Below are positions 9,400-18,964 of a stretch of 64,000 nucleotides of DNA, in pieces. Position numbers and translations under genes: made by a program. How positions within the stretch are numbered: position 1 is the first letter of the stretch; each line of letters starts with the position of its first letter. Under the pieces are notes generated by a model. The model did no database searches. It was not told where the DNA came from and worked only from the letters and a program-made list of their open reading frames with translations. This DNA comes from Bacteroidales bacterium (GTDB lineage Bacteria > Bacteroidota > Bacteroidia > Bacteroidales > P3): the NCBI GenBank assembly GCA_028708845.1, contig JAQVXZ010000011.1, positions 1-64,000 on the forward strand, given 5' to 3'.

Positions 9400-10173
9400 A
9401 TGAAGATTAGGATTCTATTCGTTCTTATATTGTTTTTTTCAATTAATGCTTTCTCTCAAGAGATAGATCCAATAGATCATTTTAGCAGTGATTCTGTTTT
9501 TGATATTGAGATGGGAGAAGATGAGATTGAAAATGATGAAGAATCGATGGAGTTTGATGTTAGTGATGAAGTTAGTAAGCAATCAGTAAGGTTTTGTGAA
9601 GAATTACTAAGCTACATTAATATATTAAGAGATAAGGATAGTTTGGTTTATCATTTTTCAAGAACAATTGGCGATAATGAAATCTTACCAATTGTTGATG
9701 GAATAAATAAATTAAATATAGATAGGAAGTTTGAAGTCATTTTTCATCCAAATACAGACAAAGTCCTTTACGTTAGGGAAATGGTATTAAATCAGAACCA
9801 AGCGTGGGATTATATATACGAGAACATATTTGATGAAAATGGTAATGGAAGATTATTTATTAGGCATTATAGTACATTTAAATCAGTTTGTGCAGAAGTA
9901 GCTTTTGAGCTTTCAGAGTATTTCTTTAATGAGAATAATGACTTAATAAAGAAAACTTATTCTATTTTTGATGGACAGCATAATCCACTTGATATTGAGT
10001 ATTGTTGGATGGATAGGGAAGAGTATTTAATATATAAAACCTTTAATGAGCTTAACTCAAGGTTTAATTTGCCATTAGAAGGACTTTTAGGAAACAATCT
10101 ATTAGATAAAGAGAATAAAGATTTTGATGATAAAAGAGAATTAATTAATTCTTTAGACCCAATACAAGAATAA
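9400..10173 (+). CDS. Exported protein of unknown function, acidic N-terminus
   Basis: I do not recognise a family. The 257-residue product starts with a signal peptide (IRILFVLILFFSINAFSQ), followed by a strongly acidic stretch (MGEDEIENDEESMEFDVSDE) and a mixed alpha/beta region without cysteines likely to be catalytic. Its stop lies 5 bp before coaX, suggesting co-transcription with the envelope genes downstream. Confidence 0.7.
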   Translation: MKIRILFVLILFFSINAFSQEIDPIDHFSSDSVFDIEMGEDEIENDEESMEFDVSDEVSKQSVRFCEELLSYINILRDKDSLVYHFSRTIGDNEILPIVDGINKLNIDRKFEVIFHPNTDKVLYVREMVLNQNQAWDYIYENIFDENGNGRLFIRHYSTFKSVCAEVAFELSEYFFNENNDLIKKTYSIFDGQHNPLDIEYCWMDREEYLIYKTFNELNSRFNLPLEGLLGNNLLDKENKDFDDKRELINSLDPIQE

Positions 10174-10178
10174 ACTTA

Positions 10179-10913
10179 ATGAGATTAGTTATTGATATAG
10201 GAAATACGAGAGCTAAAGTTGCTGTTTTTTCTTCAAGGACATTGTTCCTTGTTGAATCATACGATAAGATTTCTCTTAACGATATCAAAAACACGATTGA
10301 AAGATTTCCAACTATAAGAAAATCAATTTATTCTTCTGTAGCTAATACAGACCAAGAGATAGAAGATATTAAAGATTATTTAAAGCAAAAAACTAAGCTA
10401 ATTATTATGAATGAGGACTTAACTTTCCCAATCATAAATCATTATCTTTCTCCAAAAACTTTGGGCAAGGATAGGTTGGCAGGGGTTGTAGGAGCTAAGG
10501 GTTTGTTCTCAGATGATGATTGTTTGGTTATTGACTCAGGCTCTTGCATCACAATTGACTTTATTGATAAGGAAAGTAATTACTATGGAGGCTCAATATC
10601 TCCAGGGATTAATATGAAATATAAGGCATTAAATACTTTTACTGAATCTTTGCCGTTAATAAATGATAAATTTGAAAAACAAGATATAATAGGAACTTAT
10701 ACAGAGGGCTCAATTAAATCAGGAGTCTTAAATGGAACGCTAATGGAAATAGAAGGATATATAAAGTATTACTGCTCTAATTATCCTGATATAAAAATCT
10801 TGTTTACAGGAGGAGATGCACGTTATCTTCAAAGTAATTTTAAAGAAAACACAATACTTGAAGAGCATTTAGTTCTTCTTGGTTTAAATATTATACTTGA
10901 CACTAATGCTTAA
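10179..10913 (+). CDS. coaX: Type III pantothenate kinase
   Basis: First step of coenzyme A synthesis, phosphorylating pantothenate. The 244-residue protein has the ASKHA phosphate-1 motif at the N-terminus (VIDIGNTRAKVAVF), the type III signature GKDRLAGVVGA (residues ~95-105) and DSGSCITIDFI (~115-125). It overlaps the following outer-membrane protein gene by 8 nt, as expected for translational coupling. CoaX next to envelope genes is a common Bacteroidota arrangement. Confidence 0.95.
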   Translation: MRLVIDIGNTRAKVAVFSSRTLFLVESYDKISLNDIKNTIERFPTIRKSIYSSVANTDQEIEDIKDYLKQKTKLIIMNEDLTFPIINHYLSPKTLGKDRLAGVVGAKGLFSDDDCLVIDSGSCITIDFIDKESNYYGGSISPGINMKYKALNTFTESLPLINDKFEKQDIIGTYTEGSIKSGVLNGTLMEIEGYIKYYCSNYPDIKILFTGGDARYLQSNFKENTILEEHLVLLGLNIILDTNA

Positions 10914-12189
10914 AAGAAAAATTAATTATCTTTTAGTTTTTGTTGCAATACTTGCAGCATTTCCCGTTTTAGCTGAAGCACAATCGGTTATTAGCTCTCC
11001 TTATTCTCGTTTTGGAATAGGAAGCGTAAATCCTTTTAATAATTCAATCAATAATGCTATGGGAGGAGTTGGCTATGGTTACCAAAGAAACAACTCTATA
11101 AACTATATGAATCCTGCTTCCTATTCAGGAATTGACACAGCATCATTAGTGTTTGATATAGGATTCTATTCCGAATGGTTAACTATTAAAGATAATCAAT
11201 ATAAATCTAAGGGTAATAACACAAACCTATCTCATATATTAATTGGATTTCCAGTAGGTCAAAAACTAAAATTTGCACTAGGAATAATGCCAATGTCTTC
11301 TGTGAATTTCACAACAATTAAAGACGATGTTTCTCCTGATGTGGGGAAATACAGAGAAACGTATTCGGCAGATGGAGGGTTAAATAAAGCAGCATTAGGG
11401 TTTGCTTATGAGCCAATAAATAATTTGTCGTTTGGAGTTAATTTTGAATATGTTTTTGGAAACTACTATAATGCCTCAACAACATCATTCCCTGATTCAT
11501 TATATATGTTTTCTTCAAGAGTTGAAAACAACTATCACGTTAGGGCATTTAATTTAAGCCTAGGAATTCAATACTTCCAACCGCTAAAGAATGGAGATAA
11601 AATAGGAATAGGAGTAGTTTATGATTACCTTTCTAAATTCCCAACAGACAATATCTTATCAAGCTATACTTTCACACAATCAGCAGGTTTAGAATATCTA
11701 AAAGATTCAGTTTTAGAAACAAGATCAACCAATTCAATTACTTACCCTTCAACAATAGGACTTGGTTTCTCATATGAAAGACCTAATAAATTCTTTATTG
11801 GAATAGATGGTAAATATGAAACATGGTCTGATTTTATTTTCCCAAAGGAAGGATACCTAAATGATAATTTAGTAAATAGCTTGAAGATTTCTCTTGGAGG
11901 AGAATGGAAGCCTGATGCATATGGTAACTTCTTTAAGAAATCAATCTATCGTTTTGGCTTTTTCTACGATGATGGAATGCTAGAATTATATAATACAAGA
12001 ATTAGTCAATTAGGCATAAGTTGTGGATTTGGGTTCCCGATAAAGAAATCCAACACAATGATAAACTTAAGCTTTGAATACGTAAAGAAAGGAACAACAA
12101 AAAACAATCTACTACAAGAAGATTATTTCCGTTTAGGTCTATCATTTTCAGCTAAAGACCTATGGTTCTTCAAGAGAAAATATCAATAA
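10906..12189 (+). CDS. Outer-membrane beta-barrel protein (putative transporter-like)
   Basis: The 427-residue product has a signal peptide (LLVFVAILAAFPVLAEAQ) and a body of alternating amphipathic strands typical of outer-membrane barrels, with an N-terminal SPYSRFGIGSVN...NAMGG block found in a conserved Bacteroidota family distantly like FadL. A TTG start at 10897 is open, but ATG 10906 (MLKRKINYLL) gives a clean signal peptide and I chose it. The substrate is unknown. It sits between coaX and the TPR gene in one operon. Confidence 0.8.
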   Translation: MLKRKINYLLVFVAILAAFPVLAEAQSVISSPYSRFGIGSVNPFNNSINNAMGGVGYGYQRNNSINYMNPASYSGIDTASLVFDIGFYSEWLTIKDNQYKSKGNNTNLSHILIGFPVGQKLKFALGIMPMSSVNFTTIKDDVSPDVGKYRETYSADGGLNKAALGFAYEPINNLSFGVNFEYVFGNYYNASTTSFPDSLYMFSSRVENNYHVRAFNLSLGIQYFQPLKNGDKIGIGVVYDYLSKFPTDNILSSYTFTQSAGLEYLKDSVLETRSTNSITYPSTIGLGFSYERPNKFFIGIDGKYETWSDFIFPKEGYLNDNLVNSLKISLGGEWKPDAYGNFFKKSIYRFGFFYDDGMLELYNTRISQLGISCGFGFPIKKSNTMINLSFEYVKKGTTKNNLLQEDYFRLGLSFSAKDLWFFKRKYQ

Positions 12190-12229
12190 AACAAAATCAA
12201 TATAACAAAAATAGAATAGCAAAAAGAAG

Positions 12230-13573
12230 ATGAAAAAGATTTTAACACTATTAATGTTAACAGTAGTATTAAGTATTACTACAAAAGGGTTTGCTCAACA
12301 ATATGGAGAGACGCCAAAAGACAGTATAGATTGCATAATGAATAACTCTCTATACCAAGAGTTTTATAAGCAAAAGAACTATAAAGATGCTTACGAGCCA
12401 TGGAAAAGTGCAGTTAAAGCATGTCCAAACAATCACGTAAATCTTTATATTCGTGGTGCTGTGATTCTTAAAAATCTTATTGTTCAAGCTAAAACCCCTC
12501 AAGATCAACAAAAACTTATTGATGAATTAATGTCTCTTTACGACAAAAGAACAATAGCTTTTGGGCAAGAGGCTAACAATATAGCACGTAAGGCAAAAGA
12601 CCTATCAGAACTTAGGCCGAATGAAAAAGAAAGAGTCTATAATCTTTATAAGGAAGCTGCACAAAAGAGTGGTGAAAAAGGAATTGAACTTGACGACCAA
12701 TATAAGCCATTATATTTAAAAGCTTGTTTTGATTACCTACATTCAATTTCTGCAAATGATGAACAAATGTCACCTCTTTTCGATGCTTATGATTTTTCAT
12801 CAGATGCTTTAGAGTTTTCTAGAAAACAAGCAGTTGAAGCTGGAGATGATAAATCAGAAAGAAAAATTGCAGACTATCTTGCAGCAACTGAACAAATAAT
12901 TGAACCATTTGCATCTTGCGATAAAATCATTCCAATATATCAACCAAAATTCGATAGAGATCCAAATGATGTGGAATTACTTAAAAAGATTACAACCAAC
13001 TTAGAAAGAAAAGGATGCACTAAATCAGACTTGTTCTTTACTGCAACTGAAAACCTTCATAAATTAGAACCAACTTCAAGGTCAGCATTTATGATGGGAC
13101 AAATGCTTGCAGGTAAAGGCAACACAAGAGGAGCAGCAACATATTTCAAAGAAGCTCTCGATAAAGCAGATGATAACGAAACAAAAGCAAAAGCATGTAT
13201 GTTATGGGCTCAAATGCTTATGGCATCAGACCAATACGCAGCAGCTCGTTCAGCATTTTATCAAGTTTCAAACTATGATAAATCAAAAGAAGGAGAAGGA
13301 CTTTATTATATTGCAACAATGTATCTAAGTTCAGCAGCATCTTGTGCATCACATGAAGGAAAAATTAGAGGAGCAGCTTGGGCTGCATACGACAAAGCAG
13401 CAAGAGCAAAATCAATAGACCCTTCACTTGCCGACAAATGCGAATCATTAATGCGTACCGCAGTTGGTCAATGGCCAACAACAGAGAGTGCTTTCTTCTA
13501 TGAGATAGCAAATGGTCAATCCTATACCGTTGGATGTTGGATAGGAGAATCTACAACTGTTAGATTAAGATAA
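12230..13573 (+). CDS. Periplasmic tetratricopeptide-repeat protein
   Basis: The 447-residue product has a signal peptide ending near TKGFAQ, then helical repeats with TPR character (YQEFYKQKNYKDAYEPWKSA; AGKGNTRGAATYFKEALDKA; YAAARSAFYQVSNYDKSKEG). The C-terminus TVGCWIGESTTVRLR is a conserved ending of this Bacteroidota family. Probably a scaffold in the cell envelope; no partner is proven, but the neighbours (outer-membrane barrel, lptC) suggest envelope assembly. Confidence 0.8.
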   Translation: MKKILTLLMLTVVLSITTKGFAQQYGETPKDSIDCIMNNSLYQEFYKQKNYKDAYEPWKSAVKACPNNHVNLYIRGAVILKNLIVQAKTPQDQQKLIDELMSLYDKRTIAFGQEANNIARKAKDLSELRPNEKERVYNLYKEAAQKSGEKGIELDDQYKPLYLKACFDYLHSISANDEQMSPLFDAYDFSSDALEFSRKQAVEAGDDKSERKIADYLAATEQIIEPFASCDKIIPIYQPKFDRDPNDVELLKKITTNLERKGCTKSDLFFTATENLHKLEPTSRSAFMMGQMLAGKGNTRGAATYFKEALDKADDNETKAKACMLWAQMLMASDQYAAARSAFYQVSNYDKSKEGEGLYYIATMYLSSAASCASHEGKIRGAAWAAYDKAARAKSIDPSLADKCESLMRTAVGQWPTTESAFFYEIANGQSYTVGCWIGESTTVRLR

Positions 13574-13588
13574 TGTCTAAAAAACTTT

Positions 13589-14164
13589 GTGAAAGCTAAT
13601 AAAAATATAAATAAAATTGTGAAGATAAATCTATTGATAATTATAGGTTTATCTTCACTTTTGTTTTTAAATAGTTGCACAGGCAGAAGTCCATCAGGAG
13701 AAAAGGGAATTATTGGCAAGCCAATCCAAATTGTTAAGTTTGCAGATATACTAAGAAGTCAAAACGGGAAAGTAGAGGTTCAAATCAAGGCTCCAATCAT
13801 ATATAATTATGATGGAGATAGTGCAAGAATGGTATTTCCTAAAGGACTAAAAGTATGGTTCTACAATAATGATTTATCAGTTAAGTCAACCCTTGTAGCC
13901 AAATATGCAATAAACTATAATAATAGCAACAAAGTTTATCTAAGAGATAGTATTGAAATAATTAACTATAAAGAAAAAGATACAATCTATTGTAAGGAAT
14001 TAGTTTGGGATAAGACCCTAAAAACAATAACCTCCGACAAAGAAGTAAAACGTAGCAGTTTGTCAGGCATTGCTTATGGAGACGGATTCCAAGGAAACGA
14101 ACAAATGGATAGTATTAGGATAAAAAATCCAAGAGGAACTCAATATGTTTCTGAGGATGAATAG
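13589..14164 (+). CDS. lptC: LptC-like LPS export lipoprotein
   Basis: LptC receives lipopolysaccharide from the LptBFG transporter and passes it to LptA. The 191-residue product has a hydrophobic N-terminus with a lipobox (LFLNSC) and a beta-jellyroll repeat pattern (FPKGLKVWFYNNDLSVKSTLVAKYAINY, split by short loops) typical of LptC/DUF1239 proteins. The start is GTG: 13589 gives 191 residues, GTG 13619 gives a shorter n-region; no ATG is available in frame. It belongs to the operon with the TPR gene (15-bp gap). lptB lies at 56 kb. Confidence 0.8.
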   Translation: MKANKNINKIVKINLLIIIGLSSLLFLNSCTGRSPSGEKGIIGKPIQIVKFADILRSQNGKVEVQIKAPIIYNYDGDSARMVFPKGLKVWFYNNDLSVKSTLVAKYAINYNNSNKVYLRDSIEIINYKEKDTIYCKELVWDKTLKTITSDKEVKRSSLSGIAYGDGFQGNEQMDSIRIKNPRGTQYVSEDE

Positions 14165-14194
14165 AAAGAATTAAAAACTAAAACACTTAGGATT

Positions 14195-15007
14195 ATGAAA
14201 ATTAAAAACCTATTACTTATCTTATCTGTTGTTTTATTTTTCACAGGATGTAATAAAACAAAGAACCCATTAGAGGAAATGGAGTTTGAAGAATATAAAA
14301 TTAGCCATACCAAATTCTATGAAGACAATCCTAAATATGCTAGTTATGAATTTGATATCAATATTCAATTACCAAAATGCTTAGAAGACACAAATGCTTG
14401 CAATTTAAGGAAAACAATAATTGAATCAATCTTCAACGTAAATATAGATACCACTGATTTAGAATCTGCAACCAATCTCTATATGCTGGAGAAAACAGAT
14501 ATGTTCCAAGAGCCAGGAGTAAGTCACTTAAAAAATAATAGAGGAACAAATCAAATGTGGACAAACCTAAAAGCCAATTTTGTCTATACCGATAAACATT
14601 TATGTAGCTACCTAATCTTTGAAGAATACTTTACAGGAGGAGCACACCCAAATAAATTAAAATATTATTTCGTTTACGATTTTTCTTTAGGAAAGAAACT
14701 AAATAATGAGGATATATTTATTCCTAATTTAAAAGATAATCTACGCTTAAAAGAAATTTTGCTTAATCAACTCATGAAGCAAGAAAACGCAAAACAAATT
14801 TCTGATTTGAATTTATTTGATGTTGAAAGTGCAAAAGACTTTATGATATCGCCTATTATTTATTTTGATTCTGCTAATCTTGTTTTTGCTTATGGCGACT
14901 ACGACATAAGAGCCTATGTTTATGGATCGACAGAAATAAAGATTCCTATAAAAGAAGCAAAACAATTCTTAAGAGAAGATTTTAAGAAAAGACATTTCGC
15001 AGAATAG
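14195..15007 (+). CDS. DUF3298/RsiV-like lipoprotein
   Basis: A 270-residue lipoprotein (lipobox VVLFFTGC). The C-terminal half has the DUF3298 pattern: EEYFTGGAHPNKLKYYFVYD followed by LGKKLNNEDIF and a late FDSANLVFAYGDYDI block, as in the extracytoplasmic domain of RsiV and related proteins. In B. subtilis RsiV this domain binds lysozyme; whether this one does is unknown. It lies between lptC and the GldB-like gene. Confidence 0.75.
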   Translation: MKIKNLLLILSVVLFFTGCNKTKNPLEEMEFEEYKISHTKFYEDNPKYASYEFDINIQLPKCLEDTNACNLRKTIIESIFNVNIDTTDLESATNLYMLEKTDMFQEPGVSHLKNNRGTNQMWTNLKANFVYTDKHLCSYLIFEEYFTGGAHPNKLKYYFVYDFSLGKKLNNEDIFIPNLKDNLRLKEILLNQLMKQENAKQISDLNLFDVESAKDFMISPIIYFDSANLVFAYGDYDIRAYVYGSTEIKIPIKEAKQFLREDFKKRHFAE

Positions 15008-15060
15008 AACCTACCCAATAATATTTTTACTTAAAACTTTTACCTAATAGATTTCCCTCT

Positions 15061-16089
15061 ATGAAAAAGATATTTTTATTTATAGCTATAAGTCTTATTG
15101 TGTTTTCATCTTGTTCAAAGGATAAAAAACAAGTACTTGTTGACCCATCAACAGGAAATGAAATAATTATGAATGTAAATAGGTTTGAGGATGTCTTATT
15201 TGACAAAAGTCATAACGACCTTAAAGCTCACTTACAGGCTAATTTCGAAAACTACAAGCCTCTTTTCAATACCACATTAGATGATCCTGATTATTTTCAA
15301 ATGGTTAGCCATTTTGCAAATGACACCACAATGATTTCTGCTTATAAAGCAGTAAAAAAACGTTACCCTAGTTTAGATTGGGTTTCAAATGAGGTTACGA
15401 AAGCTTTTTCAATTCTAATGGAAGACTATCCTAACACAAAGATACCAAAGCTCTATTCCTTTATGTTTGGACCAGCTGATTTCTCTTACTCCTATTCAAA
15501 AAGGGTTGTTGCTCAGGAGGACTTCATAACCCTTGCAATTGACCTATATAGTATAAACGCACTTCAAGAAAACCTATTCTATAGTCAATATCCAAAATAC
15601 ATAATGTCAATGCTTGACTCTGCATACATAGTTCCTGATATTATGAATGCATATCTTAGAAACGTAACAACCCAAGATATACCTCTAATGGAACAAAGCC
15701 ACGAGGCATCATTATGCGATATAATAATAGAAAGAGGGAAGTATTATTACGCATTAAAACAATTGCTCCCTAAGTCATCAATGGGTGCTTTATTCCGATA
15801 TACACAAGAACAAATGGATTGGGTTGAAAAGAACGAATATAATATTTGGGGATTTATTATTCAAAACCAGTTATTGTATTCAAAAGATAGAACACAGTAT
15901 ATGCATATGATAACTGAAGGACCAACAACAAAAGGACTAAATGGTTCACCCTCTCGCCTTGGAGATTATATTGGCTATAAGATAGTTGAGAAATATATGA
16001 AAGGCAGTAATAAATCATTAAAAGAAATGTTTGAAACAAAGGATGCAAACCAAATACTCAAAGAATCATCTTATAGACCTAATAAGTAA
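15061..16089 (+). CDS. gldB: GldB-like gliding motility lipoprotein
   Basis: A 342-residue lipoprotein (lipobox IVFSSC). It resembles GldB: the NRFEDVLFD start, a central PKLYSFMFGPADFSYSYSKR region, KYIMSMLDSAYIVPDIMNAYL, and a C-terminal PSRLGDYIGYKIVEKYM block. GldB is needed for gliding and type IX secretion in Flavobacterium johnsoniae; homologues also occur in non-gliding Bacteroidota. This fits the porP-gldK-gldL genes at the right end of the window. The assignment rests on recalled family features. Confidence 0.65.
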   Translation: MKKIFLFIAISLIVFSSCSKDKKQVLVDPSTGNEIIMNVNRFEDVLFDKSHNDLKAHLQANFENYKPLFNTTLDDPDYFQMVSHFANDTTMISAYKAVKKRYPSLDWVSNEVTKAFSILMEDYPNTKIPKLYSFMFGPADFSYSYSKRVVAQEDFITLAIDLYSINALQENLFYSQYPKYIMSMLDSAYIVPDIMNAYLRNVTTQDIPLMEQSHEASLCDIIIERGKYYYALKQLLPKSSMGALFRYTQEQMDWVEKNEYNIWGFIIQNQLLYSKDRTQYMHMITEGPTTKGLNGSPSRLGDYIGYKIVEKYMKGSNKSLKEMFETKDANQILKESSYRPNK

Positions 16090-16113
16090 TTGCAATTATT
16101 AAAAGATTAAGAA

Positions 16114-18021
16114 ATGAAACTACATATATCAGTACTTCTAAAATTCCTTCTAACACTAGGGTTATTATTATTAACCCAAATACCAATGTATTTCCTAAAC
16201 ACATCTATCTTTTCCGTTGATGGATTTGCGGATGTATTTTCTATTTTCTTAGGTTCTTTGCGTTTTGGAATAGCAGCAACTGTTGTTTACCTTTCTTTCT
16301 TTATAGTCCTAAGCCTTCTTCCAATTCCAATAAGACAAAACAAATATTATAAAAGGCTTTGTAATTTCTTCTATGTGATAGGAACAATCCTTATACTAGC
16401 ACTTAGTTCTATTGATTTAGCGTATTATAAATTCACTTATAAGAGAATAACCTACGATTTCTTCAATTACCTTGGAGTTGGTGGCGACTTCAAAGAACTT
16501 ATTCCTCAATTTGCAAGAGATTATTGGCATATTGTAGTCATATTTGTTATCCTAACCGTCATTTTCCACTTTCTTAGAAAGTTAATTGATAAGAAGTTCT
16601 CCTCAGAATTAATTATTCCAAATGCTAAATGGTATCTTAATAACTCATTACTTTTTATTCTTATAACAGGTATTTTCTTTATTGGTCAAAGAGGAGGAAT
16701 TCAACTAAGACCACTGGGTATTGTTCATGCTAATTACTACACTTCAAGCCAAAACACACCACTTGTTCTCAACACTCCTTTCACCCTATACAGAACTTGG
16801 GGCGTAACAGGTGTTGAGCCAAAAGATTATTTTAAAGACCAGAAAGAACTCAGACTTTATTTTGACCCAATAATTCATCCAAGAGATAAACAAACAGATA
16901 GTCTTTTCACTCAACCATTAGAAATTGGGAAGACAAATATTGTAGTAATAATTATAGAAAGCTATTCTCAGGAATATATGAACGGATACACACCTTTTCT
17001 TTCCTCCTTGGCTAAAAAATCAATCGTCTTTGATGGCTATGCAAATGCAAAAAGGAGTATTGACGGAGTTCCTGCTGTCCTTTCTTCCCTACCTTTGCTA
17101 AGCGAAGAATCTTTTATCACTTCCCAATATGGAAGCAATAACCTCTCCTCCTTTGCTTCATTATTAAAACCATTCAACTATAAATCCTCTTTCTTCCATG
17201 GCGGATATAACGGTTCGATGGGCTTCGATGCTTTCTCAAAAAACATAGGCTACGATAATTATTACGGAAGAAGAGAATATAATAACGATAAGGACTACGA
17301 CGGTAATTGGGGAATATTCGATGAGCCTTTCCTCCAATATATGGTTAGAGAGCTCGACCACTACAAAGAGCCATTCACCTCAACCGTATTCACCCTTTCT
17401 TCACACCACCCATACAAAATACCCGCTCAGCACAAGGATAGATTCCCTAAAGGCACAATGATAGTCCATGAAACGGTTGGTTATGCCGACTATGCTTTGC
17501 AACGTTTTTTCGAAGAGGCAGAAAAGAAACCTTGGTTTGATAATACATTATTTATTATCACCGCAGACCATTCTGCAGCAACACAGGAACAAGAGTTCAC
17601 AACCCTATTAGGGAAATTCCGTATACCAATAATATTCTATCACCCTAAACTAAAACAAGGCATAAAGATAAATAAAAACATGCAACAAGCAGATATACTC
17701 CCAACAGCAATGGCTATGATTGGCTATCCAAAACCTTTTGTTGCCTTTGGACAAAATGCTTTTACAGAAGGAGACAAACCCTATATATTATATGTAAGCG
17801 GAGAATATATGCTAGTAGAGGGAGATTACCTTTGCAAATATAACGAAGGGTTAGAGTCCAAGCTATATTTTTTACCCCAAGATATAAATGCAAAAAAGGA
17901 CATTGGAAAAGACAATAAAGATATTCTAAAAAGAATGACACTAAAAATACAAGCAATTATTCAAGAGTATAATGCTAGACTAATTGAAAACACATTGGTA
18001 ATTAAAGATGAAAAAAGATAA
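16114..18021 (+). CDS. LTA synthase-family phosphoglycerol transferase (membrane sulfatase fold)
   Basis: The 635-residue protein has about five membrane segments in residues 1-200 and a periplasmic alkaline-phosphatase-like domain. The metal site is recognisable: NIVVIIIESYS (Glu ~277), the nucleophile region AKRSIDGVPAVLSS (~315-328; catalytic Thr of LtaS replaced here by Ser), FHGGYNGSMGFDAF, NWGIFDEPF and IITADHSA. LtaS enzymes move glycerol-phosphate from phosphatidylglycerol to an acceptor and release diacylglycerol; OpgB/EptA-like roles on glycans are alternatives in Gram-negatives. It overlaps the lipid kinase gene by 14 nt. Confidence 0.85.
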   Translation: MKLHISVLLKFLLTLGLLLLTQIPMYFLNTSIFSVDGFADVFSIFLGSLRFGIAATVVYLSFFIVLSLLPIPIRQNKYYKRLCNFFYVIGTILILALSSIDLAYYKFTYKRITYDFFNYLGVGGDFKELIPQFARDYWHIVVIFVILTVIFHFLRKLIDKKFSSELIIPNAKWYLNNSLLFILITGIFFIGQRGGIQLRPLGIVHANYYTSSQNTPLVLNTPFTLYRTWGVTGVEPKDYFKDQKELRLYFDPIIHPRDKQTDSLFTQPLEIGKTNIVVIIIESYSQEYMNGYTPFLSSLAKKSIVFDGYANAKRSIDGVPAVLSSLPLLSEESFITSQYGSNNLSSFASLLKPFNYKSSFFHGGYNGSMGFDAFSKNIGYDNYYGRREYNNDKDYDGNWGIFDEPFLQYMVRELDHYKEPFTSTVFTLSSHHPYKIPAQHKDRFPKGTMIVHETVGYADYALQRFFEEAEKKPWFDNTLFIITADHSAATQEQEFTTLLGKFRIPIIFYHPKLKQGIKINKNMQQADILPTAMAMIGYPKPFVAFGQNAFTEGDKPYILYVSGEYMLVEGDYLCKYNEGLESKLYFLPQDINAKKDIGKDNKDILKRMTLKIQAIIQEYNARLIENTLVIKDEKR

Positions 18022-18964
18022 GATATTATTTATCATCAACCCAATATCGGGAATAGGCAAACAAAAGAAAGTAGAAGAATCAATAGAAAGGGTATTAGAC
18101 TTTGATTTGTTTGAACATTATATTGCATATACCGAATACGCTCACCACGGAACAGTTCTTAGCCTTCAGGCAGCAATAGATAATATTGATATTGTTGTTT
18201 CTGTTGGTGGAGATGGCTCAATTAATGACTGCGTAAGAGGACTTATAGGAACAAACGTAACCCTAGGCATAATTCCTGCAGGAAGTGGCAATGGACTTGC
18301 AAGAACCCTTAACATACCCCTTAACATAGACGAAGCAATTGAGGTCTTAAATAAGAAAAAGAGAGCAACCATAGACACCATAAAAGTAAATAATAAAATC
18401 TATGCATCAATTGCAGGCATTGGTTTCGATGCTCTAATTGCAAAAGAGTTTAGAGAAACCAAGACAAGAGGATTCAATAAATACTTTTCCCTAATCCTCC
18501 AACACTATCCTTTCTATGAGCCAAAGAAATATGTGATTGAATTTGATGGACAGGAAATTGAGACCGAGGCATTGTTTGTAAGCTTTGCCAATAGCAACCA
18601 ATTTGGATTTAATACCATCATTGCACCCTCGGCTAAGGTAGATGACGGATATATACAGGTAAGCATAGTTAAGAAAGTTCCACTTGTGATGCTACCATGG
18701 ACTGCACAATTACTGTTTTTCAGGAATTTCGACAAATCAATCTATGTAAGATCCTTTAAGGCACAAAAAATAAAAGTAATAAATAACGATTCAAGACTAG
18801 TAAACCTTGATGGAGAATCAGTGTTAATGGATAAAGAATTAGTTTTTTCAATAAACCATAAATCACTTAATGTAATAATTCCAGAAGATAATGGCAAAGA
18901 AAGAAAAGAACCGAGTTGGTATAGTCTATTCAACGAACCCCTCTTTCCAATACGAAGTATCTGA
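18008..18964 (+). CDS. Diacylglycerol kinase-family lipid kinase (YegS/DgkB-like)
   Basis: Phosphorylates diacylglycerol or a related lipid. The 318-residue protein has the catalytic-domain signatures NPISGIGKQKK (residues ~11-21), VVSVGGDGSINDCVRG (~61-76) and IPAGSGNGLARTLNIP (~88-103), and the C-terminal beta-rich domain with VDDGYIQVSIV. The last 24 residues extend past the usual family end and are read from DNA that also encodes the start of SUI1 in another frame. It begins inside the LTA-synthase-like gene, so the two are probably translationally coupled. Confidence 0.92.
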   Translation: MKKDKILFIINPISGIGKQKKVEESIERVLDFDLFEHYIAYTEYAHHGTVLSLQAAIDNIDIVVSVGGDGSINDCVRGLIGTNVTLGIIPAGSGNGLARTLNIPLNIDEAIEVLNKKKRATIDTIKVNNKIYASIAGIGFDALIAKEFRETKTRGFNKYFSLILQHYPFYEPKKYVIEFDGQEIETEALFVSFANSNQFGFNTIIAPSAKVDDGYIQVSIVKKVPLVMLPWTAQLLFFRNFDKSIYVRSFKAQKIKVINNDSRLVNLDGESVLMDKELVFSINHKSLNVIIPEDNGKERKEPSWYSLFNEPLFPIRSI

